The notes under the pieces were generated by a model. The model had not been told where the DNA came from. It worked only from the letters and a program-made list of their open reading frames with translations, and searched no databases. A DNA stretch of 36,960 nt from Chara braunii (taxonomy: Eukaryota > Streptophyta > Charophyceae > Charales > Characeae). The stretch is taken from contig BFEA01000299.1 of NCBI GenBank assembly GCA_003427395.1, forward strand, positions 1,605,728-1,642,687. The letters are read 5' to 3'. This document shows positions 19,302 to 29,777 of the stretch, piece after piece (position 1 is the first letter of the stretch; the number at the start of each line of letters is the position of its first letter). A program made the position numbers and the translations under genes.

Positions 19302-19956
19302 GTATTTGGGTAGTGGACCTCTCCAATGTGACCCAAAAACTGTCTCAAATTTTAGGATTTAAGGTCATTAGGTCCCCACGTGAGTATGACATACTCACAC
19401 GGCGACCCCAAATCCGCAAAAAATGCAGATTTAGGAAGCGTACCTTTTAATGTTTTGGGCACGGTTCACGTCACACTGCTGTACCTTTTCAGATGGGATA
19501 AGGTCGCAGCCGTCTGGAGAAATGGGGATTTGGTACTTGGCTGGTCACACAACGCCATCCACAAATTGTGCAATAACTTTTGTGAACGAATTTTTGCTAA
19601 TTTTTGAAGAAAATGCAAAAAAAAAGGGCATTTGTGGACCGCAAAATCCCTTGCCCCGTGGCTTTCGAGACCGCTGACAAATGGGCACAAGAATAGTACA
19701 TTTGCAAATTTGGTCGATCTGTGTGACCGGCGTTTCCCCTTTTTTGTGTGGTTTTGGGATTATAGGTCCCCGTGTGAGTATGCCCTCAGTTGCGACACCC
19801 ATGAACTGTTGAAACAAAGGTGAGTGTCAACTTCAGCATATCAGATGAGTGAAATACTCTTGAGGGCATACTCACACGGGGACGTGACGACCCTTTATCC
19901 CAAAATTTGAGGCATTTTTCGGGTCACATTGGAGAGGCCCGCTACCCAAATGTACT
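19302..19956. mobile_element. foldback element with about 85-bp inverted arms
   Basis: The left arm 19302-19388 and right arm 19869-19956 are inverted copies, with shared TTTGGGTAG, CCTCTCCAATGTGACCC and CTCAAATTTT blocks in that order. Further in, 19766-19788 and 19861-19883 form a perfect 23-bp inverted repeat, and 19381-19399 is a near-perfect short palindrome (GTGAGTATG a CATACTCAC). No transposase and no clear target duplication. The interior 19400-19760 has no believable gene. Confidence 0.6.
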
Positions 19957-20075
19957 TTTTTGTGTCCTGTTTATCAGCAACCTGCGGGCTCGTGGGAGGA
20001 CCCTACCGCCTCCAGAGGTGGTCTCAAATTACCTTTTCGATTTTTTCTTTCTCCATGAACAAAACATTTGTGCGC

Positions 20076-21480
20076 CCAATGATGTTTGAAACAAGGAACG
20101 AGGAACTCCTCGTGACCATCCACCATGATGGGTGGAGGGCACTCGTATGGTCGTCCAACGAAACGCTCAGACGGTCTGCGATAGGGGCGCAGTTACGAGA
20201 CGCGGTAGACATTGTGCGCACGAGCATGGCGTAGGTAGTCAGGTGTCTTCATATGGAAGTTGACCGAGCTAGATGTCGTATCAGAGCCGACGGCCTGAAG
20301 AATGCGGCATGAGCCAAAGAAGCGATGCCGAATGGATGATCCATCCATGAGCCAAAAAAGCCAAAGAAGCACATCATCACCGACTTTGAATGGATGATCC
20401 ATCCTTGATCGGTTCGCACGTGTGGCCATGCGAGTCTGGGAAACAGCTATGTGCTCATGCGCGGTCTTCATGATTGATGTAATGTGTGCAACCCAATCAT
20501 CCAGTGCGGGACAACTCGTGTCGGGGTGCATCTGTGATGGTCGAAGGAAGTCTGCGGGAACACGAGAGTGATAGCCGAGGTCGCAATAGTAAGGCGACAT
20601 CCATGTGGGTGGCGAGATGGCGTGGTTGTAGACTATCTCCGGGTGGGCAAGATGGAGATCCTACTGCTGTCCGTCATTAACAATCTTTCAGAGAATATCT
20701 CCAAGAGTCTTGTTTGTGACCTCGGTATGACCATCAGTCTAGGGATGGTAAGACGAGGAGAAGCAGAGTTGGGTGCCTTACACCTCGCGGAGCCGTCGCT
20801 AGAAGCGGTTGGTAAAGCGCGGGTCACGGTCAGATATGATGCTCAGAGGTAAGTCGTGGTCACGCACGACTAAGTCAAACACGATGTCGGCGGCCTCACG
20901 TGCACTGATGGCATAGCGGCACGGAACAAAGGGTGCACGCTTCGTGAACCGGTCGACGACGACCAAGATAGCATTATGACCGCGGGGGGTCGGAGGACGA
21001 AGAGGATGGATAAAGTCTATCGAGATGGACTGCCAACGACCCTCAGGGATAGGAAGAGGCTGGAGAAAACCATAAGGCAGGTGGTTCGCATTGTTCACCT
21101 CCTGACAGGTGGGACACTCTGTGACGTAGTCCTTCACAAAGTCCTTGCGCTTCGGCCGGACGTACAGGAGGCTCACACGAGCCAACGTCTTGTGGAAGCC
21201 CATATGAACGACGGCAACCTGGTCATGGAATGCCCAGAAACGTAGCTGTCAAGTGGAGGGAACGCAAATACGGGGCTCTCTGGTGCCCTGTGAACCATGC
21301 CAGTACACAAGACCGTTGTCCCTGAGAGAGTAGTTCGGGACGGTCTTGCCACTCCGAAGGGTGGCATGGATGTCGCAATAGTCGGGACAGTGGCAGTACT
21401 GAGTGCGAAACTCGTCAATCACCGAGTGGTGGACGGTGCTGACCGAGATGGAAGCGAGCTGGATCTGCTCCTAATCATGG
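20076..21480 (-). pseudogene. pol: pol, integrase and broken chromodomain, copy 3
   Basis: Minus-strand integrase has the HHCC region (GFHKTLARV to TECPTCQ) at about 21090-21210, then SIDFIHPL, IISDRDPRFTNRF and the TDGHTEV segment, so the DDE residues are present. A stop at 20799-20801 replaces a Trp of copy 1. Further stops lie between 20610 and 20790. The later part (ALDDWVAHITSIMKTAHEH) is open at 20193-20600. An internal duplication of about 57 bases around ATGGATGATCCATCC (20330-20403) disturbs the C-terminal region. The chromodomain is cut after its first strand. Confidence 0.8.
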
Positions 21481-22100
21481 TCAGGGTGCCGGGATAAGGC
21501 ATCTGCGACCCAATTAGTCTCACCCTTGATGTGCTCAGTGGTGAAACTAAAGTCATATAGATCGCGCCACAAGCGAGCCTGTCGAGGAGTGAGCTTCCGC
21601 TTAATCAGAAAAGCCTGGACAACAGAGTTGTCCGTCCGCACCGTGAATGGTGCCCCGTGCAGGTAGTGACTCCAGTGTCGAGCGGCATAAACTACTGCGA
21701 GAACCGCACGTTCATCAGCATTGTAGTTTATCTCGGTTGGCAGGAGCTGACGAGAGTAGAAGGCTATCGGACAGTCACCTGAGTGAGACTCGACAGTATC
21801 GTCCTCGACGAAGGTAGGAAAATAGTTGATAGAAGGCTCGTCAGTAGTTGGACGAGTAGGCGTCAGGCAGGAAGCAGAGTGGTAGGGGTAGGGGGAGGGA
21901 AGCGAGGGATGTGAGGATGAGAGGAATCAGGAGAGGAGGGGAAAATTTAAGAAAGCACTGCTCCTACAACAAAGTCTGACTCATCAGAGGTAAGGATAAA
22001 AGGGCGATCAAAATCGGGTAGGTGAAGAACCGGTGCATATGTCACCGCCTTCTTGAGGGCGCGGAAGGCGTCCTCGTGGAGGGGTGTCCAAGCCCATGGG
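21481..22100 (-). pseudogene. pol: pol, RNase H, copy 3 (catalytic Glu changed)
   Basis: The minus strand gives FILTSDESDFVVGAVLS, then an in-frame TAA, then the same Pro/Ser-rich insertion seen in copy 1 (IFPSSPDSSHPHIPRF onward, with one frame change). It resumes at CPIAFYSRQL. The NADERAVLAVVY motif has Ala where copy 1 has Glu (ADEREVLAVVY), a GAG to GCG change at the expected catalytic acid. VRTDNSVV is kept. The conserved insertion shows that it predates the divergence of these copies. Confidence 0.78.
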
Positions 22101-24017
22101 GAGTTCTTCCGGAGGAAGGTGGACGTAAGGACGTAGTTATTGAGGCCTGGGAAGTTGCGAAGCTGCTTGGCGGATGTGGGGACGGGTCAAACCACAATAA
22201 CTGTGATCTTCGCGTCGTCCATCTAGAGAGCCAGACACGTAATATTCTAAGAAATCCACTTCGTGCTGGGCAAAGCGGCACTTGCTCAACTTGGCATAGA
22301 AGCCATGTTTGCACAAGCGATCAAGGACGTCGTACAAGTGTCTGAGATGCTCCTCAAAGGTACGAATGTGGATCAAGATATCGTCGAGCTAGGCGAGAAC
22401 GTACTGCTCCAGGATGTCCCTGAAGATGTCGTTTATCGCCCTCTGCAAGGTAGCGGGTGTGTTGGTGAGGTCGAATGGCATCACCGTAAACTCATAGTGG
22501 CCGAATTGCGATCAGAACGTTGTCTTCGGCTGGTCCGCTGCAGCAACACGGATCTGATGGTAACCACTACGAAGATCAATCTTCGTAAAGAAGCGGTTGC
22601 CTGCTAGGCGGTCGAACAGTGCATCGGACCGAGGCATGGGGTATACCGTGTAGTGGTTAAGACCGTGATAGTCGATGCAGAGATGAAGAGTTTCATCCGC
22701 TTTGCGAGCAAAAAGGACGATGCACCCCACGGGGAGTTGTTGGGTTTAATGAAACCCAGTCTCAGGAGCTCCTCAAGCTGACGCTTGAGTTCAGTGGCCT
22801 CGGGGATCGAGAGTTTGTAGGGTGTGTGGTGGTGAACACGATAGCCAGGCACAAGTTGGATGGAGTGCTCGACGTTGCGCATCGGTGGGATGCCGGCGTA
22901 CGAGAATGACGATGGGAAAATGTCGTGTTACTCTCGAATGAGGTCACGAACTGCGGGCTCTGGGTCGGCCGTATAGTATGCGAGTTCCTTAGTGTGAGCG
23001 TCAGTGCGCGACGGTGAGGTGGACTCGACGGACAGTGGAGGGAGGGAAGTAGAGATGGAAGTCATGGAGATAGAAGGAGGATCTGGCTCCAGAGAAATGA
23101 GCTCGGCATCTGGACAGGGTGGATCATAGTGCAAGAGATCCGTAACATTCACAGTAAAGAAGGTGACATCATCCTTTCGAATGAAGTGGGCCAACTGTTG
23201 AGGCGAGGTGACGGTGATAGTAGGAGACGGTGTGGGCACGAAATGCTCCGAGGGAGGAGGATCGGTGTGTGATATCGCAATGGTACCTATAAAAGGTACG
23301 TGATACGTCTGTCCACACTTCGTTCTCAGAACGAGAGTGTTGGTCGCCCAACCGACCTCGATGCTTCGAAACCGACTAGACCACGGAGTACTGAGAATGA
23401 AGTTGTACCCCATATCCATGACATCGAAATGTGCAGACGAGTAGTGGCGATGAGACGCCGGGGGACGATCGGTCGGCTCGAGAGTGAGGAAGAAAGGGAG
23501 GTCGGTGACCGTCTGATCGAAGAAGCGATGAGTCTTGTCATCTCCTAGGGTGACGGAGATGGGAATCGGAGACCTTGTCGTGGGTAAGAGGGCTTCCTTC
23601 ACCACGCCTGGGTGAATGACGCCGCCCTGAGAACCGGAATCCCACATCTGGAATGATCGGAGGGTGAGATCAGGGTCAGAGAGGATGTCGAGAAGGCGAC
23701 GCAGTGCAGCGATATGGAGGATGAGTTGCTCCTGACGCGCCTGCAGCATGCTCAAGTCCAGAAGGTAGGACACAACGTCCTCGCGAGTCGCAAGCTGCTC
23801 GCTGCAACAGGCTCAGCGAATGGCTCGACACATCGGTAGTCGTGGAGGTAGGATGGAAGACTATGGTGTGCGGAGACGCAGACGGTACTGCGACAGAGGG
23901 CTGAGTACACTTTGTCGGGTCCTGCGATACCTCAACCCCAGTAGCAAGAGGGGCAAACCATGATGGAGATGTCGGGAAGCCAACTACTGAGAAGGGCGCA
24001 GGTGTACACTGCACCAT
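22101..24017 (-). pseudogene. pol: pol, protease and reverse transcriptase, copy 3
   Basis: ATG at 24017 begins MVQCTPAPFS, two bases after the gag TAG. Protease WDSGSQGGVIHPGVV is near 23620-23660. One frame is open from about 23773 to 22928 and contains the EVGWATNTLVLRTKCG and HFIRKDDVTFFTVNVTD segments. Reverse transcriptase has CIDYHGLNHYTV, KIDLRSGYHQIRVAAAD and [20 protein letters not shown]. The catalytic YLDD reads stop-LDD because the Tyr codon became TAG (22389-22391). A stretch corresponding to about 4700-4830 of copy 1 is disrupted near 22150-22220. Confidence 0.83.
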
Positions 24018-24019
24018 GG

Positions 24020-24336
24020 CTAGGAGGTGCCTCCGGGATGCGAGGTGCCAAGGGGGGACTGAGTACGTCGCTGGCGAGAGAGCTCAGCGTAGTGGCGGTC
24101 GAAAGCGGCGGTGTAAGGGCACCGCGAGGAGGTATGACCATCCTGCCGGCAGCGCAAATACCCACGCCAGCCCAAAATGGTCGTGCGCTCCGCAGCGGAA
24201 AGGACACCGCGAGGAGCGACAAAGCCCTTAGGGTGGTCCTGCTGAGGGACCTTGGGGGACAGCGCCAACGTGACTAGAGCGGTTGTCTGCCCGGGAAAGG
24301 GTGGAGAGGGCGAGCTGGAGGCGCTCGGCTATAGGG
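24020..24336 (-). pseudogene. gag: gag C-terminal fragment, copy 3
   Basis: Minus-strand frame ending at TAG 24020-24022. It contains the zinc knuckle as RGYLRCRQDGHTSSRCPY, again Tyr in place of the first Cys, followed by the basic SRQRRTQSPLGTSHPGG tail. The preceding gag is absent because the copy is truncated at 24336. Confidence 0.75.
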
Positions 24337-25567
24337 ATTACATATTGTCCAAGGAAAGCAAAACATACTTATTCCAAAACAAGGTACGTATAATTATGTT
24401 GCATTGAACGTTGAAACAACAAAGCGCTTACATGAAGGAAAGTAATTAGTATTGGGAGGGTAAGGTCATATTGTGTAATGTAAAGAATATCGGAGAAGGA
24501 ACCCGTCTGATAATAAATAATTAAACTAACAATAAACGTAACCTTTCTCCCAAGGCACCCATGCTATCCCGAACGACCTCCTCTTACATAAGCCTGTTCC
24601 AAAAAATCATATTCTTTACCCCCTTTGCTCCTATTCTTCTAAGTTGCCCAAACAAGGGAGGAGAGGAATGGTGAGGTTATCAACAGTTTGACCGACCTCA
24701 ATCGCTAGGAATGGCTCTTCCTGGAACCACGACCTTCGAGGTTGGCTGGGGAGAGGTGCGGTACACCGCATAGACCCATTTCTGGGGGTGGAGCAGTGTT
24801 GTTGCGGTGGAGTCAACGCCTACTTTTGAGATCCAAGCCTCGTGCCTACGCGAGGAGGACGGGTGCCACAGACTACATCCTAGCGGTTGGGACTCGGGCA
24901 GGTTGGGGAAAACTTTTACCCTTCTTCGATTTTTTTGTGAACGGTGACTGAGGGAAAATACCCAAGGCTGACCACAAGTAGGAGTCACCTCTATCGAATG
25001 CGATTGGAGTCAAAAGAAACTTCATTCCCAATCACAAACGTATACGAACAGGAAAGTGAACCCTGTCGAGGCATGGCAAAGGGTAAACGTGGATAAATGA
25101 GGTACGTATGACTCGATCCCACGGGGCCCTGAAAAAACTAAGGGGCGTATAGGGAAAAAAAAACATCTGAAAAAGAAATTATCATTTTTTTTACGAAGAC
25201 ATAAAAAAAAAATACAACGCACAGATAAAAGAGAAAAAATACGAATTGTCATCAGTTAATTAACCTTCGTTTCCCTCGACATAAACATTAAAAAAAAAAT
25301 AAAAAAAATAAAGAATGTGAACTCAACGTTTTCTTATGTTCGTTTTTCGTTTTGTGTTTTGCCAACTTCGTTTATCCTTTGAATATATTTTTATCTTTTT
25401 TTAGATGCTTTACACTATATTTTTTTTCTTACTACCGTAATTACATCTGTGTACAAACATTCTGGGATATATTTCATCCTACTGATTTTTATATCTTTCA
25501 TATTTCTCATATCCTTTGATTTTTACGTTATAGCCGTCTAAAAAGATATGCATATACGCCTATTCAA
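24337..25567. other. non-coding stretch before the Helitron
   Basis: No gene recognised. Base composition changes at 24337 from GC-rich chromovirus to AT-rich DNA. The open frames are short, overlapping and compositional. A Helitron 5' terminus (TC after A) must lie here or further left, but I cannot pick it out by eye. Confidence 0.45.
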
Positions 25568-26083
25568 ATGGCGGGGGATGAAAGCATAGATAAGGATTCA
25601 CGCGACATTCATTTATTTGTCGCTCCGAACACTTCTTCGTCTGTCGACAAGTCCTTGTACGTTTCGTGGAAGCGTGGAAGACGCCTTCGTCGTTGTGAAA
25701 GACCTGTTATCGCTCCTTTGTTGTCTTCACCAATAATACCGAACTGTGATAACTTACCTATTATTGATTCTGCTCAAGTTCATTTTCCTTCGTTACAGAA
25801 TGCTTCTTTTTCGTCTAATGATGGATTAGGATTGCGTGTACGTTCAGATATTACTCGCTGTTCCTTTACGACTGAAACACGGGTGTCATCAAAAGATGAA
25901 CACCGCAAACGTGGTCGACCGCCTTCCCAGAGTCGTCGGACTTGAAGATCTTTACTACAACCGGTCGGTGCTGTGAGTGATGTGACTGCTCACAGAAGTG
26001 ACAAACAACCGATGACAACTTCTGATCGAGGCCTTGATTGTTCTGTGGAAGAACAGTGTAGTGATAGATCTTTATCTTTCCAA
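25568..26083 (+). pseudogene. N-terminal ORF with AT-hook-like motif, Helitron 5' part
   Basis: ATG 25568 opens a 125-residue frame ending at TGA 25943. The same frame continues without another stop to TAA 26081. The sequence is Ser- and Arg-rich. It ends EHRKRGRPPSQSRRT, whose core KRGRPP resembles an AT-hook that binds the minor groove. It lies directly upstream of the Helitron N-terminal region in the same direction, so it may be the start of the same protein or a separate small ORF. Function not recognised. Confidence 0.4.
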
Positions 26084-26807
26084 TAACCGATTCCATTGTT
26101 GGATGATATCGCAAGTCCTCAGTTTTTTTTTCCGTAGGAGTCAAGAAACTGTTAATGTCCATACGAGTCAGATTCGTTGCGAACGAAACTTGTCTAGCAC
26201 CTTGCAAAGTGGACGACCTGATGAAAATTGTACGCATGATGCAGTCTGTACAAATTTTGTTCCTACGATCGAAACAACCTTTTCAGTTCATGATTCTTCC
26301 TTTCACTCACCACGTGTAGAGAACGGACCGTCGTCGACATTCACAAAAGATGTGCGACGAAGATGTGTGCAGCCTAACCTTTATGCTTCCATCGCAACTG
26401 TTCATGCACAGGCATGCTCTTCTCTCGAAACCTTGCCAAATTCCCCGAACGCAATGGTTAGGAAGTTTGTTGGATTTCATAATCGTCGAAGGAGATTGGT
26501 AATATTGAAACTAATTCGTTCGAGGTGCAATAGACGAGATCGTATGTTGCGCCTTCGGGCACTGCGCGCCGCTAAAGTCGCGCGTCGTTTGGACCTTGGA
26601 TCGTTGTCGTCCGTACATCAGGCTGTGTTCCCCGACTTTGATGCATATGCGGTAGCTGTTGAAAGTACAGTGGGCGGTGGCGGTGCAACAGAACAAGTGC
26701 ATACGATGAATAGTGATGAACCGGGGTCTACATCGTATATAATTTCCACTCGAAAGAAGAGGCTGGAAAGACGGGAAGCTGTCATGTTAGACGTATGCGT
26801 GCATTGA
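26034..26807 (+). pseudogene. basic N-terminal region of the Helitron protein
   Basis: A 257-residue frame, the same frame as the downstream RepHel. It contains a strongly basic stretch around 26455-26600 (NRRRRLVILKLIRSRCNRRD and RALRAAKVARRLDLG). A related RALRAAIKNRRRKE stretch spans 26790-26850 in another frame. A 16-bp tandem duplication (26814-26829, 26830-26845) lies just after the stop and disturbs the frame. I take it as the amino-terminal part of RepHel by position; it is not recognisable on its own. Confidence 0.45.
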
Positions 26808-26879
26808 GAGCTGCGATTAAGAATCGCAGCGATTAAGAATCGCAGGAGGAAAGAAGATATCGATGTTCACAAACATTTT

Positions 26880-28163
26880 TTGCGGGGTCTGAGACGAAGT
26901 TTGGTCCCTGTAAATATCCTTCGAGAGATTCGAGCAACCACCTCTGGTCAGTCACGGGGTGTATCTTCTTCTTCGAAGGAAACGCGTCGTCATTGTTCTC
27001 GACCGAGGCAATCTCAAAGTATGACGGGGAGAGCAGAGCAGTCGCACAATCCGTCCGTTATAGTCCAAAATTCAATGAACAATCAGGAACATGGTGAGCC
27101 GGATAATCAGGATGAGCAAATGAATGATTTGGATAATGATCCACCTGTTGATATGAATGCATTCCCGTCTGTACCCATGGCAACACCGTATGCAGCGGTT
27201 GAGAACATCGTGGCAATTGTCGCGGGTGCTAGCACGGTTGAGGCATTCGGCATTGGTGGTCGAGAACGGTGCAAGTATTGTGGTGCTAAGTTGTGGAATC
27301 ATGAAAAAAAATGGACAAAAATATGTTGCAGAAAAGGTATGAGACGTTGTCCTCTGTGGGAATGGCCTCGAGAAGGGTCGTCGGAGCATGAGATTCTTTC
27401 TATTTGGACGTCTGAGACTCCCGGCGGGCGATTCGTTCGAAAGAATGCGAGGATAATCAATAATAGTTTCTCTCTCGCATCCTCTCGGTTAAAACAACCG
27501 AGCGATGACGTTCATGGATTCCAGGGTCAACTTCGGGCTCAGGGTCCGATCTATCATCGTGTCGGTGCATTGGCTGTGGGGGAAGGGGGGCGTCCTCATT
27601 TTGCACAACTTTACTTGCACGATCCTCAACATTTGGATGATGCGATTGATCAAAGAGTGAATTTCCTTAATTTACTTGCACACACGGCTGATGCCGAACT
27701 TCAGCAAATGAAACGATTATTGAGAAGGTTCCACGAGTTGCAACAACAATGTAACAACTATGTGAGGGATTTCATGACCATTGCGGACCTTCCATCGGGA
27801 GCATTGAAAGGAAGGAAGTTGGTCATAAATCCGGATGCCATGCCCACTGAGGAACATGCGAGGCGTTATAACCGTCCGTCGGGGCTACAGGAGGTCTGCG
27901 TTCTTATGGTGGATGACCTTCTTCCTCGTGAGCTCGAGATTCGTTTACGTGTCTCTCTTCCGGGTGAGCGGCCAACAGTTGTCGTTCCGGAGTGTTCCCG
28001 AGCACACGACTGTTTGAGGTTTGTTTTACTCTTTCCGGAAGGAATTGATAGTTGGTTTGTCCGACGTGCCTTGGAAGCTGGATGGCCACCGGGACTCAGT
28101 GCGAAGGAATACTATGCGTTTCACCTACACGAACGCAATGATGAAAGACCTTGCCTCCTTTAA
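26880..28163 (+). pseudogene. RepHel N-terminal: zinc finger and Helitron-like N domain
   Basis: 427 residues open. After a low-complexity acidic segment comes CKYCGAKLW (from 27270), then a CC pair and a further Cys, the Cys-rich finger usual in plant Helitron proteins. The Helitron-like N domain follows, with the HDCLRFVLLFPEG region near 28005-28045 and KEYYAFHLHERND near 28107-28145. The frame stops at TAA 28161, inside the domain. The codons after the stop read AARLFHEFCCMAYAKVE, which continue it, so this is a nonsense mutation and not a natural end. Confidence 0.8.
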
Positions 28164-29096
28164 GCGGCGCGTCTTTTCCACGAGTTTTGTTGCATGGCTT
28201 ACGCTAAGGTTGAATCCCTACGCTTAAAATGGGTGAGATTCCATCAGAAAGACTTGCGGTCAGAATATTATCAGGACCTGCGAAACGCTGTGCAACAAAA
28301 TCAGCACAGTGATGGTGTTGGGACAAAAATACTTCTGCCCTCCACCTTCACTGGGGGACCGCGGTATATGACCGAAAAATATCATGACAGCATACCAATC
28401 GTGAGGCGGTTTGAAAAACCCGATCTTTTTATCACTATGACGTGTAACACAAATTGGCCAGAGATCCAACAAGCGCTGTTGCCGGGTCAATGCGCAACCG
28501 ACATGCCGGATCTTCTTGCCCGAGTGTTCAAAGGTTATCTCACCCAACTCATTGACGATATTAAAAAAAAACTGATCTTTGGGAGGGTCGATGGAATGTT
28601 GTATGTAGTTGAGTTCCAAAAAAAGGGTCTACCGCATGCACATGTATTGGTTATCTTGCATCCGGATGATAACATCCGCGATGCAGATGCTGTTGACAAC
28701 GTGGTGTTTGCGGTGATTCCGCCTGAAGGGGAATTGAGAGAAAGGGTTGTCAAATTCATGTTGAACGGCATTTGCGGTGAGGACAAAAACGATGCTTCGT
28801 GTACCGAGAACGGAAAGTGCACGAAAGGGATTCCGAAAGAATTCATTTCCACGACAACCTTCAAAGATGAACAAACTTACCCTTCGTATAAGAGAAGAAA
28901 ACCAAGTGACGGTGACTTTACCGTCGTTCAAAATCACGTTGTTTATGTTAATCGTCGAGTGGTCCCGTATAACCCGTACTTGCTGATGAGGTTTAACTGC
29001 CACATCAATGTGGAATGTTGTGCTAACATGAAGGCGTGCAAGTATGTGTATAAGTACGTGTATAAAAGGGGTGATCGTGCCATGGTTTGCGAATAA
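28164..29096 (+). pseudogene. RepHel Rep endonuclease (HUH, two-tyrosine)
   Basis: Rolling-circle replication initiator of Helitrons, which nicks DNA and stays linked through tyrosine. Motif 1 is FITMTCNTNWPEI (about 28425-28465). The HUH metal site is PHAHVLVIL, with His codons at 28635 and 28641. The tyrosine motif is CKYVYKYVYKRGDRA (29037-29080) with the expected paired Tyr. All three motifs are intact and in order. The open part runs from 28194; it is continuous in frame with the upstream part apart from the TAA at 28161. It ends at TAA 29094, just after the tyrosine motif, and homologous sequence continues beyond in the same frame. Confidence 0.9.
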
Positions 29097-29777
29097 GATA
29101 ATAATGCACCTGTCGATGAAGTTAAATCCTATCAAGATATGCGTATTGTTGGTGCATGTGAGGCATGCTGGCGTCTGTTTGAATTCGACCTTGCGGAACA
29201 GTGACCCGCAGTCGAAAGATTGTCCGCGCATATCGAAAACATGCAAAAAGTGGTCTTCGAACCAGGCACGAAAGATCATGTTGTTTCCCCCCGACCGCCG
29301 AGCACAAAATTGAAGGCATGGATGGATCACAACTCTTTGAATGAACGTATTCCTAAACACGAGCTTCCTTTGTATCCTGAAATTATTAAAACTGATGTGT
29401 GGGATAATCAACATAAGGTGTGGAACAGAAGAAAACGTGCTCTTCATGGTGCTCCTTTCAAAAAAATATCTCGATTGCATCATGTCAGCGTCACGGAAGG
29501 CGAACGCTTCTATCTCCGTGTGTTGCTAAACCATGAACACTCTCGTGGAGCACCCTCTTTTGCGGAAATTCGTACCATCCATGGAGTCGAATACGATCCG
29601 TTCCAATCGGGGTGTCTTGGATTAGGACTTTTGCAAACTAATGATGCATATAATCAATGTATAGATACGACCACACTCTAATATATGCCTGCAGAGGTTC
29701 GTAAAGTATTCGCTATGCTTCTGCTGTTTGGGCCGGTGAACGATCCTGTTTAATTCTTTCAACAACATTGGCAAAAA
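29097..29777 (+). pseudogene. RepHel linker between Rep and helicase
   Basis: Same frame as Rep. It includes DMRIVGACEACWRLFEFDL, TGA at 29202, then an open stretch from 29220 with LPLYPEIIKTDVWDNQHKVW, RFYLRVLLNHEHSRGAPSF and the IRTIHGVEYDPF region. That block is the conserved part between Rep and helicase. Further stops are TAA 29679 and TAA 29751. It is diverged but recognisable by order. Confidence 0.75.

Larger units (their letters stand above)
20076..24336 (-). mobile_element. Ty3/gypsy chromovirus copy 3, body only
   Basis: On the minus strand it runs from the last third of gag through pol into the first residues of the chromodomain. The order matches copy 1 throughout. It starts abruptly inside gag at 24336 and ends near 20076, just after HEEFLVSNIIGR, and has no LTR, leader or 3' UTR. 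It has stops and frameshifts, and at least two catalytic residues are lost. Confidence 0.85.
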
